DNA of 64,000 nt from Brienomyrus brachyistius (GCF_023856365.1 NC_064540.1:5113001-5177000), one strand, 5' to 3'; positions 48,088-60,366 are shown, counted from the first letter of the stretch. Made by a program: numbers and translations. Notes: generated by a model from the letters alone, not told the origin.

Positions 48088-48465
48088 TACCGCTCTGGGA
48101 AAAAATAAGAGACGACGCTATAATTTTTAAAAATGTGTATTTTTAAATCAAGGTGAAGCAGGAGACACTGGCAATAACCAAAAAACCGGCCAGGCAGAGG
48201 ACAGACTTTCTAATGCCAGTCTAACGACTGTCAGCTTATCCAACTCTGCCCCATAAATCAGAGGACGACCTCAAGTCACTTTCAAAAAGAATGGGAAACA
48301 TTAAGGGGTGTGAAGTGCACTGCTAGGACAATTCATAACGGCTCCTAGAAGCAGGATTGAAGTCCCATATAGCAAGGAAGAAGAAGCAGGAAAAATCCAG
48401 GCTGGAATTTGCAAAAAAAATAAAAATAAATTCTGTGCTTGTCTCTTAATTTTTTCTGAGCCGTA
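48088..48465 (+). mobile_element. Tc1-like deletion derivative, copy 2
   Basis: Same family and orientation as the copy at 42943. The left end TACCGCTCTGGGAAAAAATA and the right end TCTTAATTTTTTCTGAGCCG, with TA at both outer edges, are inverted repeats. The internal sequence is the same transposase portion (GAGACACTGGCAATAACC, TTTCTAATGCCAG, TCAAAAAGAATGGGAAACAT). It is a short non-autonomous form. Confidence 0.8.
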
Positions 48466-50431
48466 TACTAATACATAATACTAGTCTTGCTCCCTGTAAG
48501 TGATTTTTAAACAGAAATGCAGGGATATTTACTGTCCCTGAAAGAATCATTTAATCATGAATACATTGACAGTCCTGTCTTTATAAGTGACACTTAATCA
48601 GAAGTTAACTGATAGCCCGTTAATGGAAAACATCTCCTGTTCCGTTTGAAGATAAATATACTAGCATAAGGTATAACATTCTCTAGTTTGATATTGAAAT
48701 TATACACTTGCAGTTTTGCAAACTACCCCAGGTCATTGCTTATAAGTGCAACCAATAATAACTGTTTGAAATGTGTAAGTTGAGCTAAATTCTGGGATTG
48801 GCTCCTCGTGAAAATTTGCCTGATCAGACATTTCTTTTTTATTGGAATTATCGCTCACAGTTTCTTTGGCTGTAGCAGACAGGTGTCCTGTTTAATAGAA
48901 GTCCTTCTTCTGTAAAGCGATTAATCTGCGTTATCGACTCCCTTTCTCCCTTTCTTTGTTGTCGGTAGGTTTAAAGTTTGAAATGCAGCAAGCTTTTAAG
49001 CTAAAACACTTTTGGAAGCAAGTGAATCACCCGCATTAACAGATGTAACAACCAACACATAAAAGACCTTAAAATTTGTGGTGTAAGTGACCCTAAAGTG
49101 CATGTTTCTATCTGTTAATATGGGGTTAAGTTTGAACTACTGCCTCTTAGGTTTGGAGGCCAAGGAACAGTCTTTTCTTTTTACCCATTTAAGTGCGGCT
49201 GGGTTAATTTTTATGCCTCTCTAAACGTTCCTGCATCTGGCATTTAACGTAAACTCCGCGCGGCGAAAAGGCCGTGGGTCACATGATCCCAGTGACATCT
49301 CGGCCATTATTCGTCATTAAGAAAACACGGTGTTTCTAACTGCAAGGTGCTGGGCAAACACAGTCCTGTGAAATAAGAAAATATATGCTTCCTTAAAGCC
49401 ATTTCCTTTCACACGACTGCACTCCGAAGTTGTGTTTTCAAGTTGGTGATTTAGAAGTTTGCTCTGTGGCGTTTTAAGAGCTGGACTTAGTGAAAATGCT
49501 TCGTACGACATAAAAACTTCCATTCAGGAAGTTTCCTCTAAATCTAACATATCTTATAGCTTAAACGAATGAAAACGTCCGAAGAATGGGGTGCTATTGT
49601 ACTTAGAGCAGTTGGCTGTAAGTTCATTGATAATGTATAGAAACAAACAGCATGCTATTGCACTATATAGCATACTCACAATCAGCCATTCATATTCAGT
49701 CGCATAAGTACATATTTAATGATTGTCAAATGCAAAAAATCACAAATATTAGCTCTTATCAAAATAGCAATTCTTAGTAAAAATGCGAATTACTTGTGAG
49801 CACCAGTTTGTTCAGCTGCAAGAAAGTACTTAAAACAAGTATCGATGCTGGGTCAAATATGTTTTGTTACAGTGCAATACCGTATTCTCTATTTCCCATA
49901 ATGAGAAATGCATGGAAGGTGTATGGTGCTTTCATGCTTAATGGAATCCAAGCTTTTACATCATGAAAATGAGCAGGGGAAATCTGGGTTACATTTTAGA
50001 TTGTATAAAATTTAGACTACACATGTTGCATATGGCAAAGAGACCTTGTTCTGGATAAATGGTTTTGGAAGAAGAATGGATGGATTCTGCATATGTGCCA
50101 AAAACGCCGTTTACGGTATTGACAGAATGCGAGGAAAGTCTTTCAATGTCTCAACCGGAGAAATATAGGCAAATCAGAAAAAGCAAATGAGCGTGCTTTA
50201 TGTGCATTAGAAAAGCAAAAAAAATGACAGTAGGAGAGGAGTTTTCTCCATGAGGAATGTAGCACGAGAGTTTGAGCATTACAGACCAGTTACCTCCCTT
50301 ATAAAATAATAATGTGCATAATAAATAAATTTATAAGGATAAACAGCAGCTTCTTTTAAGGGATATAAAGCTATTTAAAATCTCTCCAGTCGTGCACTTA
50401 GTTTAGGCCTTGCTTCATGATACCTTTAGAA

Positions 50432-50617
50432 CAGTGCTTCTCAAACTCTGCCCTGCTTGTTTCCCAGCTATCCCTGCCCCACACACTGCTGATTACCTGG
50501 ATCAGGTGTGTTCAGTCAATCAGAAGCTGAAAGGCAGCTGGGACTTGTGTGTGGGGCAGGGATAGCAGGAAAACAAGCAGGGCAGTGGGGCCCGAGGACC
50601 GAGTTTGAGAACCACTA
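50432..50617. mobile_element. hAT-type MITE with 8-bp target duplication
   Basis: Terminal inverted repeats CAGTGCTTCTCAAACT and, reverse-complemented from the right end, TAGTGGTTCTCAAACT enclose 186 bp. The exact 8-bp duplication CTTTAGAA flanks it at 50424-50431 and 50618-50625. Eight-base duplications and CAGTG-type ends are features of hAT transposons. Internal arms (CCCTGCTTGTTT, CTATCCCTGCCCCACACAC) also fold back. No coding sequence. Confidence 0.88.
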
Positions 50618-50995
50618 CTTTAGAAGGTGATACTGATCCGGTGAAGGTCACCTTTCTGACTTTGAATGACTGCCATTCGGCCTCTGTGGTGCTCCTGTGA
50701 CATTTCCCCAATCCTTACATGTTGTAAAGGGGGCCAGTTCTGTTGGTGTGCTTGGTTGATGTCATATACTTATCACTTTCTTTAGAGGAACACCCATAAC
50801 ATCTGGAGAGTGTCTTAAATAACTGTTCTAAGCATTGCTTTAAAGTTTGAAGCTCACATTTTACTTTTTTGGAATGGTTCTTTTCAGTTATTATGGACAA
50901 TAGTTTCGCTGCTTCGCATGCACATTGAAATGAATTTGCTATCATTGATGTTTGCATTGCACATTTCAGGATTGGAGAGATCTGGTCACTTCATC

Positions 50996-51316
50996 AAGGT
51001 GGTCCCAAAGTTAAGAACGTCTGACTTATGAACAATTCGTATATACGAATGGACTGCCATAAAGCCTATTACCCAAAAAAAAATTCGGATTAAACACAAT
51101 GGTTCGTAATAACGAATGCGCACACTACTTCTTGACACTCATGAAAACATTGTGCAGCTTCAGCTGTCTGAGGTACAGTAAAGTACTGTATGTAATTACT
51201 GTTATTACTGTATAATTGCTATTAAGTACTGTATGATTATTTTTCCAACTTATGTACATATTCGACTTAAAGATAGACTTAGGTAACGGATCTCGTTTGT
51301 AACCTGGAGACTGCCT
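50996..51316. mobile_element. Inverted-repeat element of unknown class
   Basis: The left end reads TGGTCCCAAAGTTAAGAACG, then TCTGACTTATGAAC. The right end, reverse-complemented, reads GGCAGTCTCCAGGTTACAAA and continues with related ACTTA/GTAAG blocks. It resembles a common fish non-autonomous repeat, but class and exact borders are uncertain. Confidence 0.5.
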
Positions 51317-52243
51317 CTAGTAACTACTTGAATATGCACATGATGAGATCACGGATGAGTCGAGAACCTTTAAGAGAGGGACCTGTCTGGAAATGGAACA
51401 GTCTAATGTGAGGCTTTCTCAGTATAGTGTCAGCAGGAACTACGCCTTACAGGCTTCCCAGTTTCAGTTCTGGTTGCTGCCTGTACCCCAGTACCCTGGC
51501 ATTGAACATCGTGACTCTGTACAGGTCGTCCATTATTTCCTGCCTTGGACACAATTGTGGAGTGTGCTGTGTGAATACTCCACGTTAATGCCCAAGCAAA
51601 ATAAAAACAAACGGCACCCGGAAAGAAAAGAAGTAAGAAAGAAAGAAGTCTTCAAAAGCCCTCATAAGTTATATATGTGTGATTTCTTTTTTTGTCCATC
51701 TGTGCAACATTTTTTGTGTCCAATAAATGCATTCATGGTTCTCGTTTCCAAACTGAATTACATACATCACATGGAAAAAAACTAAAAGAACACTAAATGA
51801 AGCCTCTTGGACTATAGAGGAAAACACATGTATATGGAGAGTATAGGCATTATTATTATTGATTAGCTACACGTCACTGCATAGTATCAGAGTGCTCTGA
51901 ATGCAACCTTTAGCATTATACCCTATACAAATATACAGCAGGATCTTGTGTCCTTTGTTCTTTAATTGTTAGATTAATTTGCCTGACATCTGGACTGCGT
52001 GGATAGAAATACAGCTGTAGTGCAGCAGATTAGTCAGGAGACGACTGGATGGGTGAACCTTGCAGGCCCGGGAATGTCTAAGATGGGTCCCACCGTCTCA
52101 TGTCACTGAGCTCAGGTCTGTTGTTATTCCCACACAGGGTCTTGTTGAACAGTGTCCAAGTACTCCACACTGAGTTTCTCAACACTGTAAATAGAAGACA
52201 GATGGGAAACAGCACAATAAAATCATAGCCCAGAAAAAAGGAC

Positions 52244-52248
52244 GGGGT

Positions 52249-52316
<68 letters not shown>
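52244..52316 (+). repeat. 67-base poly-G run
   Basis: GGGGT precedes an uninterrupted run of 67 G (52249-52315). On the other strand this is poly-C and gives proline-only reading frames, which are artefacts. It is the longest homopolymer in the window, with strong quadruplex potential. Confidence 0.9.
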
Positions 52317-53145
52317 GGGCAGGAGAGAGAGAGCAAGACAAGGTAGAAGCCTTCAGAGCGCCGGCAGCATAATTGATGCTTTGGTTTTTTTTTTTTTTCC
52401 AGCTGCTGGAACCTTCGCTTTTCGAAGGTGTTTAGTGGAAGTGGCAGCTGTGGTGAGGAGGTTGAAAGAGGGCCTTTCTTTCTGGGGAATCGCTCCGAGA
52501 GCACAGGCTGAGTGGGAACGCCTGCCACCTCGGCAATGTAGGGAGCGACTGGCTCTTTTCTCTTAAGGCGATCGATTACAAGTGGCCATGCATGGGCACC
52601 TGATTGACTCGATTAACCGGAGACAGTGCATTCAACTGGGCATCTCCCAGCTTTAATATCTCCATGTAGTTCTGAAGTACTAGTAAAGTTTTATGGGTGA
52701 AGAGAAGTTATTTCCAGCCTCTTCTGGGGTATTAGGCAAAGAAAAAAAAAAATCATCCGGGATGCTTTTATATAAAATACCAGCTGCATAATCAAGGTGC
52801 TTTGGCTTAAGTGAAACTTTGTTTAATATCACGGCCATCTGTGTTTTTTATTTTACTGAATTCTGCAAGGAATGTTTTCGTGAAATGTCAAGTAAGAACA
52901 TACTTGGGTGTTGCCTGCCATATGTTTCATGCAGAAAAAGTTTCACTATCTATGGGTTTCGTTTGTGAAACTAAGCTCTAAAACTATTTTGGAAGCTGAG
53001 CTTTTAAGTAAAACAATTTTAGTGGTTTTGCTGAAGGTTATAAAATATGGATATTTGTTACATACAGTCAGAGTTTATCTGTTTGTAACACTATACTCTT
53101 CATAACCTCCTCAAGGCTTCTGCAATAGTACATTATGAATGAGCC

Positions 53146-54490
53146 CTGATTCCCATTACAGAACTGGGGATGTTCTGGACCAGTACATTAGTAATAAGCA
53201 TTGAATCACATTATAGAACAGGGATTGTTCTTGAACGGTACAATAGGAATGAGCACTGACTTTAAATGGTGTACAGGGATTGTTCCAGAACAATACATTA
53301 AGATTGAGCACTGACTCCCAATGTGGAACAGAGATGGTTCTAGAACAGGGGTGGGCCTTTGTATATGCAGGTTTTTGCTGCAACTCTCTAATTAGATTAC
53401 TAATTATTGGACTGATTGGCTCAAGAGTTCACACACCTTAGTGTGAACAGCTGACCTAAACCTTATCCCAAAAACCTGCATACACACCGGCCCTTTGTAG
53501 GTAAGATTGCCAACTCATGTTCTTGATCAGTCTCTTTCTATGGAATAGGGATTGTTCTGGAACTTTATATTAGGTATGAACACTGACTCCAAGTGTGGAA
53601 CACAAATTGTTCTGGAATAGTACATTAAGAATGAACATTGAATCCAAATGGGGAACAAAGATTGTTGTAGAACTGTGCAATAGGAATGAGCACTGACTTT
53701 AAATGGTGTACAGGGACTGAGTACTCACTCCCATTGTGGAACAGGGTTAATTCAAGGGACACTGTCTCCCATTATGGAACAGGGCTAATTCTGGAACAGT
53801 ACAATAGGAATGGACACTATCTCCCATTGTGGAACAGGGTTAATTCTGGAATAGTACAATCGGAATGGACACTGTCTCCCATTGTGGAACAGGGCTAATT
53901 CTGGAACAGTACAATAGGAATGGACACTGGCTCCCATTGTGGAACAGGGTTAATTCTGGAACAGTACAATAGGAATGGACACTGGCTCCCATTGTGGAAC
54001 AGGGTTAATTCTGGAACAGTACAATAGGAATGGACACTGTCTCCCATTGTGGAACAGGGCTAATCCTGGAACAGTACAATCGGAATGGACACTGTCTCCC
54101 ATTGTGGAACAGGGCTAATTCTGGAACAGTACAATAGGAATGGACACTGGCTCCCATTGTGGAACAGGGCTAATTCTGGAACAGTACAATAGGAATGGAC
54201 ACTGGCTCCCATTGTGGAACAGGGTTAATTCTGGAACAGTACAATAGGAATGGACACTGGCTCCCATTGTGGAACAGGGCAAATTCTGGAACAGTACAAT
54301 CGGAATGGACACTATCTCCCATTGTGGAACAGGGCTAATCCTGGAACAGTACAATCGGAATGGACACTGTCTCCCATTGTGGAACAGGGCTAATTCTGGA
54401 ACAGTACAATAGGAATGGACACTGGCTCCCATTGTGGAACAGGGTTAATTCTGGAACAATACAATAGGAATGTGCAGTGACTCCCAATAT
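53146..54490. repeat. 55-bp minisatellite array
   Basis: Tandem 55-bp units such as GGAATGGACACTGGCTCCCA followed by TTGTGGAACAGGG, TTAATTCTGGAACAGTA and CAATA. The distal part, about 53740-54470, is highly homogeneous. The proximal part is diverged and interrupted by a MITE at 53346-53519. Reading frames through it repeat in step with the array and are not genes. Confidence 0.92.
53346..53519. mobile_element. MITE inserted in the minisatellite
   Basis: Begins CAGGGGTGGGCCTTTG. Its arms share TATGCAGGTTTTTG, found reversed as AAAACCTGCATA near the right end, followed by CCCTTTGTAGGTAAGATTGC. The CAGGGGTG start suggests a hAT-type origin. The flanks TTCTAGAA and TTCTTGAT are only partly similar, so the target duplication is uncertain. 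Confidence 0.6.
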
Positions 54491-55097
54491 GGAATGGTGG
54501 ATTAAACACAAACACTCCTTCCAAGGCTCGCATGCTAAATATGCAATTTGTAATAATATGTTAAGTCTACGACGGCATTCCAAGTTAGGCAAGATTACAC
54601 AAGTGAGACTAATTAAATACGAGATCTCAATTATGAAATAAATTACAGCAACTGTGTCCATATAAGTGAGATTGGATTGCAGAAGATATTTTTAATCCTG
54701 TGATTTAAGACTGAAACATTTTTGCTGCACTGTTTATAGTAAATTATTATATTTGGCTGTGCTTTGAACACATGCGGAAATATTTTGGGTGGATCAGTAA
54801 TTAAGCCTTGGCATAAAGCTAAATTATTGTTTTTTTGGTTTTGCTTCAAACGATGCAACCATTGTTCATAATTTGTATGCAAAAGTTTTAGTAGGTTAAT
54901 TAAGTCAACTTTGCTTAACTGATACTTTCTGTGAAAGGAGTGGATCAATAGGTAGCAATGTTATCTCACACCTACAGGGCTGGCGGTTTGAATCCTAATT
55001 TTTATGGGAGGGAGTTTTTATGGTCTCCCTGCTTCATATAGGATTCCTCCTGCAGTCTAAAGACTGGCAGGTAAATGGACTGGCTATGGCTATGTTT

Positions 55098-55344
55098 ATA
55101 TGACATTGTGGGGACCAAATGTCCTCCAAAATGTAATAAAATCCTGTTATTTTGACATTGTGGGGACCATTTTTCAGGTCCCCACAAAGATCTGTGAATG
55201 CAATCAAAACAGTAAAAATGCCAAAAGTCTCTTCTTTCATTTGGTTACTTATGGTTAAGGTTAAAGGTTAAGGTCGTCATGTTTGTGATTAGAGTTTTCC
55301 CTATAGAAATGAATGGAGAGTCCCCACAAAGGTATAATTACAAG

Positions 55345-55346
<2 letters not shown>
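55098..55346. repeat. GTGGGGACC repeat inside a SINE
   Basis: ATTGTGGGGACC occurs twice (near 55105 and 55158). Inverted TCCCCACAAAG copies occur near 55180 and 55320, so the segment can fold back. It is a common fish non-coding repeat of unclear class. Confidence 0.5.

Positions 55347-55388
<42 letters not shown>
55347..55388. repeat. TG microsatellite
   Basis: About 21 TG units at the junction between the GTGGGGACC repeat and the SINE 3' part. Confidence 0.95.
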
Positions 55389-55389
<1 letters not shown>

Positions 55390-55589
55390 TGGACTGATAT
55401 CCTGTCCAATGTCTCCCTTGTTTTGTACCTAATATGCTTGTGATGGGATCCTTGTGAACCTATACTGGGCAAGTTGTTAGAAAATGGACAGATACTAGAA
55501 GCAACATACACACTAATGCTTAAGGATATGATTATCCTGCTCTAGTATCCACCAGAATGATATTTAAGCTCACTTGTTTTAGTATTTGG

Positions 55590-55795
55590 GTGGTGTGTAG
55601 CCTAAGTCATTAGTACTCTGTGCCCGAGGTCACTGGTTCAAATCCTATAGCTGGCAGAATGATTTCACCATTGGGCCCTTGAGTGAGGCCCGTAACCCCC
55701 AATTACTCCAGGGACTGGCTGATCCTACTCTCTGCTCCTAACTTGTAAGTCACTTTGGACAAAAGTATCTGCTAAATAAATAAACGTAACATAAA
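55590..55795 (+). mobile_element. V-SINE, near-complete copy
   Basis: Box B GGTTCAAATCC, V-domain TTGGGCCCTTGAGTGAGGCC plus CGTAACCCCCAATTACTCCA, and tail AAGTCACTTTGGACAAAAGT ATCTGCTAAATAAATAAA-type end. This is the clearest V-SINE in the window. Confidence 0.85.
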
Positions 55796-56154
55796 GGCAT
55801 GAAAAAATAAAATTTCGTTTTCATAAACATAATTGCAGCTGTGTACAGCTTGAACTGAACTGCAAGAGCTCAACAGCAGTGCAAGGTTTGTGACTATAGA
55901 GGTGTGTTTAACAAGGTTGTCAAAGTTTGGCTCATATTACTGAACTGTTCCGTCCATTTGGGAAAATCTGCCGTTTTAATGAGGTTTATAAGAAAAGCCC
56001 GTGAAGAAACAACATGCTCTTATTACTTTTAAGTTGAGCAAAGGACTGAGTCTTACTTTCTATGATTAAAATACGAACAACACCTCTAGCATTTCATTTG
56101 TTCTTCTTTCAGTACCATAGTTCTGTTACTTCGAGAGTAACTTCTGAAGTAATC

Positions 56155-56250
56155 TAATTTTAGGTGTCATCCCAATCACCTTGTGCCTGGGATCAGATCC
56201 AATCCATCCCTCACCCCACAAATCGTTGCTAGATAAATGGATGGGTATTT
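56155..56250 (+). mobile_element. L2-tailed SINE 3' fragment
   Basis: CACCTTGTGCCTGGGATCAG, then AATCCATCCC, then TGCTAGATAAATGGATGGG, is the forward 3' end of the L2-tailed SINE. Confidence 0.55.
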
Positions 56251-57605
56251 TATTTATCCATATTAAAGTGTGAACACTAAATGAATGAAACATCCTCACA
56301 GTAATCAAGCGACATGATAATGCACAATTGTCAAACAAACACAAATTATTTACCAAGAGTCCATGTTGTTTGGCTTAAACATAAAAGGAAAGTGGCTTTT
56401 GGTTTTTGTTTAATTTTGCTATCATTCATAAAATAGGACAATGAATCGTAAGGCAAGAGATCTTAAAAAGAGCTTAAACCCCTTAGAAGAAGCATTTTTG
56501 GAAATGCATGCATCGCAAAATTGTATTATTTGTTTCATTAACATAAGTAATGAAACTAATTAATATTTTATAACTAAGAAATCCAAGTAGCCTAAAATTG
56601 GACATATATTGAAGTGTATTAGGATATTAGAATTTTTACATTATAGTTTTACAAAAGGAATATGTTTAGATATCTTCTGTAAGTATACATGATTTCAACA
56701 GTGATGCTACATTGTGTGCTTTGTATGGTTGCGGCCTGTTGTTCAGTGTCGTTTCAGTTATCGTTTATTCACCATCGTTCCAAATTAGTTAGACTCGGCT
56801 CTCATTGGTACTGCATTGTATAAATATTGCTAGCGGAATCTAAAGTCAACCCTGGTTTCTCTTTGAGTCCATAAAGAAGCTATGGGAGATGAAACCACCA
56901 CCGGCTCCGTGCAGAGAAGTGGGATTAGAGGGTTCGACACTGCAGGGGTCTGCTTGGTGCCGAGCAGACCACTCCAGGCTGACTTTCCTCGTTCTTTACG
57001 CCTCTCGTGTCCAAACAGCACCACTTCCTGTGTTTCGGGGACCTTAATAAATTACCTAGCGTCCTTCTGGTCAAGAAATGAACCCATGGAAAAGCAACAC
57101 AGAGGGGCACACTGTGACTTCAGGGAGAAAAAAAAAACAAGAAAAATCCTAACTCTGCCATGTTATGATCTCATGTCCCTTAACTCATTTTAACAAATCA
57201 GCTTGATTCTTTATTGTCCATTGGAGGTTACAAATGTTTGCCTCAGTCCTATAAATCCTGGCAGGCGATGTATAATAATTTGTATGGCCTGTTCTCCGCT
57301 TTCATTTTTTTTTTTCACTTTACTAACACTTTATTTCTGCCACCTACTGTTAGAAACTCATTAGAACGAGGCTCCTGGGCTGTGCCAGAAAACACAATTG
57401 GGCACTGGGAGCCGTAATGACACAGTCCTCTCGTGTTCATTTAGCACGACCGGCCTGTAAAACGATCCAGTTGTTTGCAGCCTGTTTCTTGTTGCATTTG
57501 GTTTTGTGTATGAAGCCCCATAGTCACAGCTGCCTCCATCCAGCGTGTGCGAATAATATTCCTTCCGTATTAATGACGTTTTAATGGCTTTTCCTGTTTT
57601 ATTTT

Positions 57606-57660
57606 ATCTATCCATCCATCTTCTATCTGCTTATCCCAGTCGGGTTACGAGGGACCGGAG
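57606..57660 (-). mobile_element. L2-tailed SINE tail, reverse orientation
   Basis: TCTATCCATCCATCTTCTAT with CTGCTTATCCCAGTCGGGTT, followed by GGACCGGAG. Only the 3' end remains. Confidence 0.6.
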
Positions 57661-58215
57661 TTTATCTATTTTACTTTAGATTTATGGAAATATAGAATCT
57701 GGAAGATGAAATGCAAGGCAAAATATTTCTCTGCAGAAAATCTGCCCCATGATAAAAACGGTCGTTTTAATTTTCTTCAGCTGTCAGATGTTTTAGTGTT
57801 TAATGTCAGGAGCAGTATCCAAAAGCATCAGTACAGCGGCTTTGCCAGAAGAAAATGGTTTGCGCTGATAACCGGCATTCAGGTTGATTTTAATCAGTTT
57901 GAATGATGAGGCTCACGGCGTATCATAAATGACGCTGAAAGACGTTCACATGATTTTGACGAGGAACAGAAACTCTGACCCTCGCCCCCCACCTTCCCCG
58001 ACCTCATCGAGTCGCTTCTGCTCCATTCCTCTTCTTGCGTTCCTTCGCTATCCTGAGATTCTCTCGTAAAATTCCAGTATAAACAGGGTGGAGGGAAACC
58101 GAGCGTTCGCTTAAGGCCGATACCCCTGCAAAGCGCGGTCAGCGGCGGACTTTCTCACAGACCGAGTCTCCCAGCCCCAGGAAAAGCAGGGAGGGACAGG
58201 AAGCCCCACCACCCA

Positions 58216-58241
58216 CCCCCCCCCCCCCCCCCCCCCCCCCC
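58216..58241. repeat. Poly-C run (26 bases)
   Basis: Uninterrupted run of 26 C flanked by further C-rich sequence; i-motif or quadruplex potential. Confidence 0.9.
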
Positions 58242-60366
58242 GCCACCCCCGTTAGCAAGAGTCCAGCATGTTGTTGTGGTTTGTAATTTATGAGGGGGGC
58301 GGCCCTGGTACCTTGTGTTGACATCATTCGTCAGGCTGATTTTATTACACCTTGGAATTGTTTACATGAGTTGGACATTTTATTATTGAAAATAGCCTTT
58401 TGCTATTTTAACTCTTTTTTTTGCCATGTGTGCCATTATAATATAAGTTTTGCTTTCAATTTTCATTGTTTCAAAATTTTTCTTTGTGAAAATGATCAGG
58501 CGATAAAAGACTGAGCCAGAAGAAATCCTGCATTTCTGAAGGTGTGTTGGGGTCTGGTCCCGGGTGGGTGACTGAGCTCTGCCCTGCCCTGGAATGGGGG
58601 GGCACTACCTCTCTGGGTGTAAAGAGTCTGATGGGAAACTCAATGAAAACCAGCCGTGCGCAATTAAATGACCGTAAAACAAGGAGCCACTGAGCTAAAG
58701 TGCCCCGTCCAAAGACTTAAATAGCTCCCCCAAAACATCGTAACGACATAGTAACGCACAGGTATTCGGACAGTGGTTGAGTTTTTTATGCAGCGTGAAT
58801 GGAGATTATCCCAAAAATCACATCAATATAATTCTTACAACCACTGTTGGCTTACTGAGTATTCTTTTGAGGAATACGTTACTAGTAAGCTGTTAAAGCA
58901 AGTAAGTATATTGTAAATGCTATGGTCATACCATCGAGCAAATAGGGTACAAGAGTACCCCCTAGTGTTTAAATAAAATATGACATGATCGTGCACAAGG
59001 AGTTTGCCCAGATGAAACTTATCTACGAGTGTCTTAATATGGCCTGAATGTGAAATATGCGTTGGTCACTTTGCCCGATGGGCATCATTGCACGTGGGCA
59101 TGTTCTCTGAGTTTCATTGCAGAGTAAAATAAACGAGTAACGGTGTTCGGTAATTAGAGGTGAGTGACTGTTACAGGAAATCTGAATAGCGGGTCTTTGT
59201 GAGCCTTTATATTGGTGCTCAGCATTCGGGGAGTGATTATACGTTACCAGAAAGTATAAAGATATGAGGTCACCGCTCCGTGATGTGTGCTGGTCCCGGG
59301 GTGCATGCTAGCCTAAACACGAGCTGGAGCCCGTAGAAGTTCAAAGGTTCAGGTAGCGACGTCTTCTGCACAATCTTATTAATCTAATTCATTTACGCAG
59401 TTAATATCTTTATCCCATTCAACCCACCACTTCTGGTCTGGAGTTGTCTGTTTGTAAACAAAACATTTTCAATGCGGAAAAACCTGAGTTGTAGACTATG
59501 CTGTTATAATTAGTAAAATGAATGTTTCTATCTACATTGGAATAAGCTCCAAGTAATGAACCATAAAGGGAGAGAGAGGCCATGTGTGGAGATAAGGATG
59601 CTTTCAAAGGTATTACTTTTGTTGTTCATTTGTTGGAGAAGATCCTACTCATTTGCGTCGATCATGAGTCCTGAAGGTCAAAATTTTGTGGAAAATTAGT
59701 ATGTAGTTTCCACTGTTTCCAGTCAGTTCCCATTCTGTGCTGTACTGGTTACTGTCTCTGTCTGTGACACATCCCAGTCACTGCCCATGCTTTGCCCCAG
59801 CCGCCCTGCTATACCCCCAAACACGCCCCACCCCAGGCCAGGAAACAGTGAAGCAGTGCTGCAGTGCTTGGCAGAGTCCTTTCCCAGTGCTTTTGGTGTG
59901 TGTTGGGGGTGGGGGGGTGGGCGTGGACATTAGTGAATGACTCATATTTTCTCCTCATAATTCCATCATGTCTGTTGCTTAAGCCGACCATGAGTCCGGT
60001 GTCTCTGTGTCCAACCGGCATTTATGAGAGAGTCACACACTATGTCCTCAGTAAGATCCATTTGGGACAAGAAGGGTTTGCTAATGTTCCCTGGTGCAGT
60101 TTGGATGTTCTCTTTGCTCGTTCAGTGCCACCTTCCCGGGGGTGTCCCACTCCGGTCGTCCCTCTTTCTCATCCCCATATAGTGACCCCCCGCCCCTCAC
60201 ACTCCACGGTAACCCTCCACCGAGGCCCCTTCCAAACATCCATAACGACAGGGTGCCGCGCTGGATGGAGCCTCTTTCTCACACCTCGGCACAGGCTACA
60301 GTTTTCGTCGCGCTTCCTTACGTCACTCAGATGCACATAGAGAAACATCAGATGACCCCCCCCCCC

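Larger units (their letters stand above)
54945..55500 (+). mobile_element. L2-tailed SINE split by a second repeat
   Basis: The head (AGGGCTGGCGGTTTGAATCC) and body (GGTCTCCCTGCTTCATATAG) at 54945-55080, and the 3' part (GATGGACTGATATCCTGTCC, GTTAGAAAATGGACAGATA) at 55389-55500, read as one SINE. It is interrupted by the repeat at 55098-55388. Confidence 0.55.

Noticed and set aside
51393..51785. 130-codon plus-strand frame
   Set aside because: No domain or homology recognised. The end is AT-rich with a Lys-rich stretch, and it sits in a repeat-containing non-coding region.
52078..52528. Minus-strand reading frames with long poly-proline stretches
   Set aside because: They are simply translations of the 67-base poly-G run; there is no homology or gene structure.
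53740..54470. CRISPR-like regular repeats
   Set aside because: Units are contiguous 55-bp tandem copies without unique spacers, in a vertebrate genome.
54115..54661. Minus-strand frames with repeating HSYCTVPELALFHNG-like units
   Set aside because: The periodicity follows the 55-bp minisatellite. It is a by-product of tandem repetition, not a repeat protein.
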